NCBI GenBank assembly: GCA_021845945.1
Contig: JAJZRD010000134.1
Span: forward strand, 1 to 10,344
Source of the DNA: Chloroflexota bacterium
Lineage (GTDB): Bacteria; Chloroflexota; UBA6077
Length of the DNA stretch: 10,344 nt
Reading direction: 5' to 3'
Shown here: piece by piece, positions 6,982-10,344 of the stretch
Position numbering within the stretch: position 1 is the first letter of the stretch
Layout: every line of letters begins with the position of its first letter
Program-made: the position numbers and the translations under genes
Notes under the pieces: generated by a model
The model's input: only the letters and a program-made list of their open reading frames with translations
Told to the model about the DNA's origin: nothing
Databases searched by the model: none

Positions 6982-8355
6982 CTACGACGCCCGGCTCTTC
7001 CTGACGGCGGCGCTCCCAAGGGCGCGGACCCCCTCCGAGGGGAACGGCACTACCCCGTGTCCGTTCCGAGAGTGGCCGTCCTGGTTCTGAGAGAGCGACG
7101 TCCCATCCCGATGTGCCCGCAGCATCGACTCGTACAGCTCGGCGGTGCGCTCTCCCACCTTCTGCCAGGTGAAGAGCCTCTCCACCCGAGCCCTGGCCGC
7201 CCGTCCCATCCTGCGGGCCAACGACCGGTCCGCCAGCAGCCGCTCCAGCCTCCGGTCCAGGGCCGCGGGGTCCCGAGCCGGGACCAGGAACCCCGTCTCC
7301 CCATCGGCCACCGTGAACTGGATTCCACCCACGTCGGAGCCGATCACGGGGGTGCCGCACGCCATCGCCTCCAGGGGAGTCAATCCGAAGGGTTCGTACC
7401 AGGGGGTCGTGACGGCGACGTCGGCGGCCGAGTAGTACACCCTCAACCGGTCCTGGGGTCGCTTGCCGGTGAAGACCACCCGATCGCGGATCTCGTGCAG
7501 GGTGGCGATGTCGGCCAGCCGCCGAATCTCCGGAGTCTGCATCGGGTCGCCGTCCACGGTCTCCCCTCCCACGATCACCAGCCGCATGGGGGCCGGCGCC
7601 CGGCGCGCCAGCCTAGCAAAGGCGAGCAGCACGTTGTCTATCCCCTTCCGAGGGAGCATCCGGCCGACGTACACCACGACCCATTCGTCGGGGTCGAGCC
7701 CCAGCTCCTGGCGGGCCCTCTCCTTCGACATTGGCCGGAAGGTCTGAACGTCCACGGCCGACGGGATCACCTCGATCTTGGAGGGATCGGCATCGTAAAG
7801 GCCAACCAGCTCCCCCATCTCGTTGGGACACTGGGCGATGATCCGGTCGACGTCGTCGATGACGCCGTACTCGATCACCACCCGGTCCTCGGGACTGCTA
7901 TCGGCCTCGCCCTGGTGGAGCCGCTTCACCTTCCCGAGGGCGTGGAAGATCTCCACCACCGGCACGTCCAGAACCGGCTTCACCTGGCAGGCGACCCACC
8001 CGGACATCCAGAAGTTGGCGTGGATCAGGTCGTAGTCCAGGCGGCGTTGGCGGGCGAACTCCAGGAATCGGTCGCGGAACGGGGGCATGTACACCCACAA
8101 GGGGTCCTTCTTGATGAACCGGGCGGGTCCCGCCCGCAGGTTCACCACTCGAACCCCGGCAGCCCAATCCATCTCGTCGGGAAGCTCCTCGCTGTCGCGC
8201 CGAGTGAAGACGTCGACCTGGAAGCCCAGCGCCGCGACGTTCCTGCTGACCTGATCGACGTAGACGTTCTGTCCCCCGGCATCCTCGCTACCCAATAGCG
8301 CGACCGGGCTGGCATGCTCGCTGAACATCGCGATCCGCCCTTTAGTCCTCGCCAT
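6982..8355 (-). CDS. Glycosyltransferase family 4 (GT-B, sucrose-phosphate-synthase/MshA-like)
   Basis: This is a retaining GT-B transferase of 457 residues, in the usual range. The N-terminal domain opens with a strand followed by SEDAGGQNVYV (23-33), the glycine-rich acceptor/phosphate loop of the MshA and sucrose-phosphate synthase branch. IHANFWMSGW is at 111-120. The donor domain has VYVGRMLPRKGIDNVL (228-243, with R232 and K237 that contact the donor phosphates) and the EX7E motif EPFGLTPLE (E321 and E329), followed by GTPVIGSDVGGI. After about 415 comes a low-complexity tail rich in Ser, Asn and Arg that lies outside the fold. Donor and acceptor cannot be told. The ATG at 8355 is 4 bases after the upstream stop, with AGGGGG (8365-8370) 9 bases before it, inside the upstream gene, so coupling is likely. 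Confidence 0.93.
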   Translation of the reverse strand: MARTKGRIAMFSEHASPVALLGSEDAGGQNVYVDQVSRNVAALGFQVDVFTRRDSEELPDEMDWAAGVRVVNLRAGPARFIKKDPLWVYMPPFRDRFLEFARQRRLDYDLIHANFWMSGWVACQVKPVLDVPVVEIFHALGKVKRLHQGEADSSPEDRVVIEYGVIDDVDRIIAQCPNEMGELVGLYDADPSKIEVIPSAVDVQTFRPMSKERARQELGLDPDEWVVVYVGRMLPRKGIDNVLLAFARLARRAPAPMRLVIVGGETVDGDPMQTPEIRRLADIATLHEIRDRVVFTGKRPQDRLRVYYSAADVAVTTPWYEPFGLTPLEAMACGTPVIGSDVGGIQFTVADGETGFLVPARDPAALDRRLERLLADRSLARRMGRAARARVERLFTWQKVGERTAELYESMLRAHRDGTSLSQNQDGHSRNGHGVVPFPSEGVRALGSAAVRKSRAS

Positions 8356-8359
8356 GAAG

Positions 8360-9337
8360 CTATTCCCCCTGACGTTCAGTTGCTGCCCCCGCGCTCCCCA
8401 CCACCAGGGCGAAGGCTCTCTCCCAGTCCCGACTGAAGCGCTCGATGGAGAAGCGCTCGCGGGCCATCTCCCGCGACCTCCGCCCCATCCTCGCTGCCTC
8501 GCGCCTGTCGGATAGAAGGCGGAGCATCCCCTCCGCCAGGTAGTCCAAATCGTTGGACACGTAGCCGTTGACGCCGTCGTCCACCACCGCCGGCACCTCG
8601 GTGGTGGCCAGGGCGACGATGGGCATGCCGATGGCCATCGCCTCCACCAGCGCCAGCGGCAGGCTGGTATAGCGAATGGGATTGAAGAAGAAGCGGTAGC
8701 GGGCCTCCACCTGGAGCAGGTCCGTGTGGGGGACGTCGCCCAGCCCCCCCAGCTCCTCGGAGTCCATGCCCACCAGATCCAGGGGAACGCGCCGGCGCAG
8801 CTGCTGCCAGACGTCGTACCCGGAGATCCTGTTGCGTCGCTTCAGCCCGTTGACCACCACGATCCCCCTGTCCAGATCGCCCGTGTAGTGGATCCCCTCG
8901 TCCAGCACCGCCCCGTGCTCTATCACCAGGGTCGGGCACCGACCCGAGTCCCACATCATCCGGTTGAAGTGGGTGACGTGCACCAGCAGCGTGTCGGGAT
9001 CGTCCACGGGGTGCCTCGTATCGGTGGGGTGGCCCTTGGGGGTGTTGTGCTCCAGGTAGATCCTGGGCAGCCGGCGCTGCTGCTCCGAGAGGATCTCGTA
9101 CTGGTCCACGAAGTAGTTCTTGGGCGTCTGGTGGATCACCAGATCCAGGGGAAGCCGCTTCACCTCCTCCGCCGGGACCTCGTACACGTTGTCGGGCCAG
9201 CGGAAGGTCCTCCCCTTCCCCCCGTATCCCTCGGGCCGGCCGGGCTTCACCGGCAGGTAGAAGTTGGCCGAGGCGCGGACTATGTAGTTGAGGTAGCTCC
9301 CGTGGATATGCCAGATCAGTACGTCAGGTATGCCCAT
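8360..9337 (-). CDS. Short GT-B glycosyltransferase (GT4-like) with an atypical EX7E motif
   Basis: The 325-residue product has a GT4-like C-terminal domain: a strand at VVNGLKRRNRISGYDVWQQL (161-180), then PLALVEAMAIGMPIVALA (227-244), VVDDGVNGYV (251-260) and helices ending in RERFSIERFSRDWERAF (293-309). The N-terminal half is short, with LIWHIHGSYLNYIV (7-20), VIHQTPKNYF (67-76) and YLEHNTP (94-100). The classical EX7E pair is incomplete: E232 is present, but the residue eight before it is T224 (YTSLPLALVE). So either catalysis is adapted or the enzyme is specialised; loss of activity is possible. The ATG at 9337 lies inside the end of the GT9 gene (22-base overlap), with GGTGGA just upstream. 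Upstream in-frame codons read as Arg/Gly-rich shadow sequence and were excluded. Function within glycan assembly is inferred from context. Confidence 0.85.
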   Translation of the reverse strand: MGIPDVLIWHIHGSYLNYIVRASANFYLPVKPGRPEGYGGKGRTFRWPDNVYEVPAEEVKRLPLDLVIHQTPKNYFVDQYEILSEQQRRLPRIYLEHNTPKGHPTDTRHPVDDPDTLLVHVTHFNRMMWDSGRCPTLVIEHGAVLDEGIHYTGDLDRGIVVVNGLKRRNRISGYDVWQQLRRRVPLDLVGMDSEELGGLGDVPHTDLLQVEARYRFFFNPIRYTSLPLALVEAMAIGMPIVALATTEVPAVVDDGVNGYVSNDLDYLAEGMLRLLSDRREAARMGRRSREMARERFSIERFSRDWERAFALVVGSAGAATERQGE

Positions 9338-10326
9338 CGTTCCACCAATGCCAGGGATTCCTCCACCACCCGCTCCACCGGGATCTGGGAGATGGGGTTG
9401 CCGCGACCGGACCAGAGGCTCCGATGGCGGTCGGCATCCAGGGGCGCCCAGCGGGCCGGGTCGGTGGGGCCAAAGAGCACCACGCTGGGCGTCCCCAGGG
9501 CGGCCGCCATGTGAGAGGGACCGGTGTCGTTGGTCACCAGAAGCCGCAACTGGGCCAGCAGCGCAGCCAGCCCCCCGAGAGAGGTCTGTCCAGCCAGCAG
9601 GTGGGCGCGGCCGCCGCGCATTTCGGCAGCCACCTGCTCGGCCACCTGCAGCTCCTCGTGCCCCCCGGTGACGATCACCTGGGCGTCCAGCTCCGCGGCG
9701 AGGACGTCCGCCACGAAGGCGAACCGCTCCGGCGGCCACCGCTTAGCGGGGTCCTTGCCGCCGGGATGCAGGCCGATCATCGGCCTCTCCAGATCGATCC
9801 CCGCGTTCCCGGCCACCCTTTCCAGCTCCAGCCAGTCGGCAGGGCCGAGGGGCCACTCCAGCTTCGCGGTGCCCATGGCGCCCAGGACGCTCACCAGCCG
9901 CAGCCACCGATGGATCTCGTGGTCGCTCCGCTCCCAATCCAGCTCCAGGTCCAACTCCCTTGGACGCCCCGGATCCTCGGGGCGATAGCCCAGGCTGACC
10001 CGGGCCCCCAGCTGAGCCACGAAGCCGTTGCTCACCCGTCCGTCGCCGTGCATCTGGATCGCCAGGTCGTACCGGCGGCGCCGCGCCTCCACCAGGAATC
10101 GCAGGCTCCTCTCCCGGTCCCAGGTCACCCCCTCCAGCCCTCGGTAGCCCGGGAACTCCAGGAAGCGATCGACGTAGGGGTAGCGATCCAGCAGGGAACG
10201 GGCCCAGGGCAGCCCGATGAGGGCGATCTCCGCCTCGGGGAAGCGCTCCCGCAGAGCCCGCAGAGCGGGCACCGAGCAGAGGAAGTCCCCCAGGTGGAGG
10301 GCCCGGAAGAGTGCAATCCGGCGCAC
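9316..10326 (-). CDS. Glycosyltransferase family 9 (ADP-heptose:glycan heptosyltransferase-like)
   Basis: GT9 enzymes are inverting GT-B transferases, typified by WaaC/WaaF, which move heptose from ADP-heptose to a lipid or glycan. The 336 residues begin with RRIALFRALHLGDFLCSVPALRAL in the family pattern, including D14 of the LGD motif. The donor domain has IGLHPGG (184-190), KRWPPERFA (195-203), a strand near VIVTGGHEE, and the hallmark NDTGPSHMAAALGTP (266-280) followed by VVLFGPTDPARWAP. I chose GTG at 10326 because GGAGGT (10334-10339) lies 7 bases before it; an in-frame GTG at 10335 overlaps that site and the frame stays open to the window edge. No N-terminal extension is expected in the family. 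It overlaps the next gene by 22 bases. Heptose as the sugar is supported by the GHMP kinase nearby but remains inference. Confidence 0.92.
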   Translation of the reverse strand: MRRIALFRALHLGDFLCSVPALRALRERFPEAEIALIGLPWARSLLDRYPYVDRFLEFPGYRGLEGVTWDRERSLRFLVEARRRRYDLAIQMHGDGRVSNGFVAQLGARVSLGYRPEDPGRPRELDLELDWERSDHEIHRWLRLVSVLGAMGTAKLEWPLGPADWLELERVAGNAGIDLERPMIGLHPGGKDPAKRWPPERFAFVADVLAAELDAQVIVTGGHEELQVAEQVAAEMRGGRAHLLAGQTSLGGLAALLAQLRLLVTNDTGPSHMAAALGTPSVVLFGPTDPARWAPLDADRHRSLWSGRGNPISQIPVERVVEESLALVERWAYLTY

Positions 10327-10333
10327 ACCGCCC

Positions 10334-10339
10334 ACCTCC
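10334..10339 (-). promoter_or_regulatory. Ribosome binding site of the GT9 gene
   Basis: GGAGGT on the minus strand, 7 bases before the GTG at 10326. It makes 10326 the preferred start over the in-frame GTG at 10335, which overlaps this site. Confidence 0.7.
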
Positions 10340-10344
10340 AGGGC

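Noticed and set aside
7057..8298. 413-codon plus-strand open frame
   Set aside because: Antisense to the GT4 gene, which has complete catalytic motifs; the product is His/Gln/Pro-rich with no recognisable fold.

Overview
This window is a compact, high-GC stretch in which every convincing gene lies on the minus strand, so the biological reading direction is from the right edge (10344) to the left edge (1). Genes are tightly packed, often overlapping by a few bases. Five of the eleven starts are GTG, and most starts carry a recognisable GGAGG-like ribosome binding site. A bacterium with a V/A-type (rotary, archaeal-like) ATPase fits best. The heptosyltransferase-like and heptose-kinase-like genes argue for Bacteria over Archaea. 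The phylum cannot be fixed from sequence alone; a deep-branching high-GC lineage such as a Chloroflexota-like group is only a guess.

Right half (about 10326 to 4129): a sugar/glycan block. In transcription order it holds a GT9 heptosyltransferase-like enzyme, a short GT-B glycosyltransferase, a GT4 glycosyltransferase with the GGQNVYV signature, a GT2 glycosyltransferase, an SDR oxidoreductase and a GHMP-family kinase of the D-glycero-D-manno-heptose 7-phosphate kinase type. Together they suggest assembly of a surface or protein-linked glycan, possibly containing heptose.

Left half (4065 to 1): a V/A-type ATPase operon with subunits G/H (peripheral stalk), C, I, K and the start of F. F is cut by the window edge. 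All are coupled by overlaps or gaps of a few bases. The catalytic subunits A, B, D and subunit E are not in the window and presumably follow beyond the left edge. The order H-C-I-K-F differs from the common H-I-K-E-C-F order.

Two copies of a palindromic element (4087-4133 and 6025-6099) occupy the only noticeable intergenic gaps. Each has GTAGGG/CCCTAC ends and contains hairpins with an 8-bp stem and 5-nt loop, and the stems show compensatory differences. One copy overlaps the stop codon of the GHMP kinase gene. No RNA genes, CRISPR arrays, transposases or convincing promoters were seen. No intergenic stretch exceeds 300 bases.
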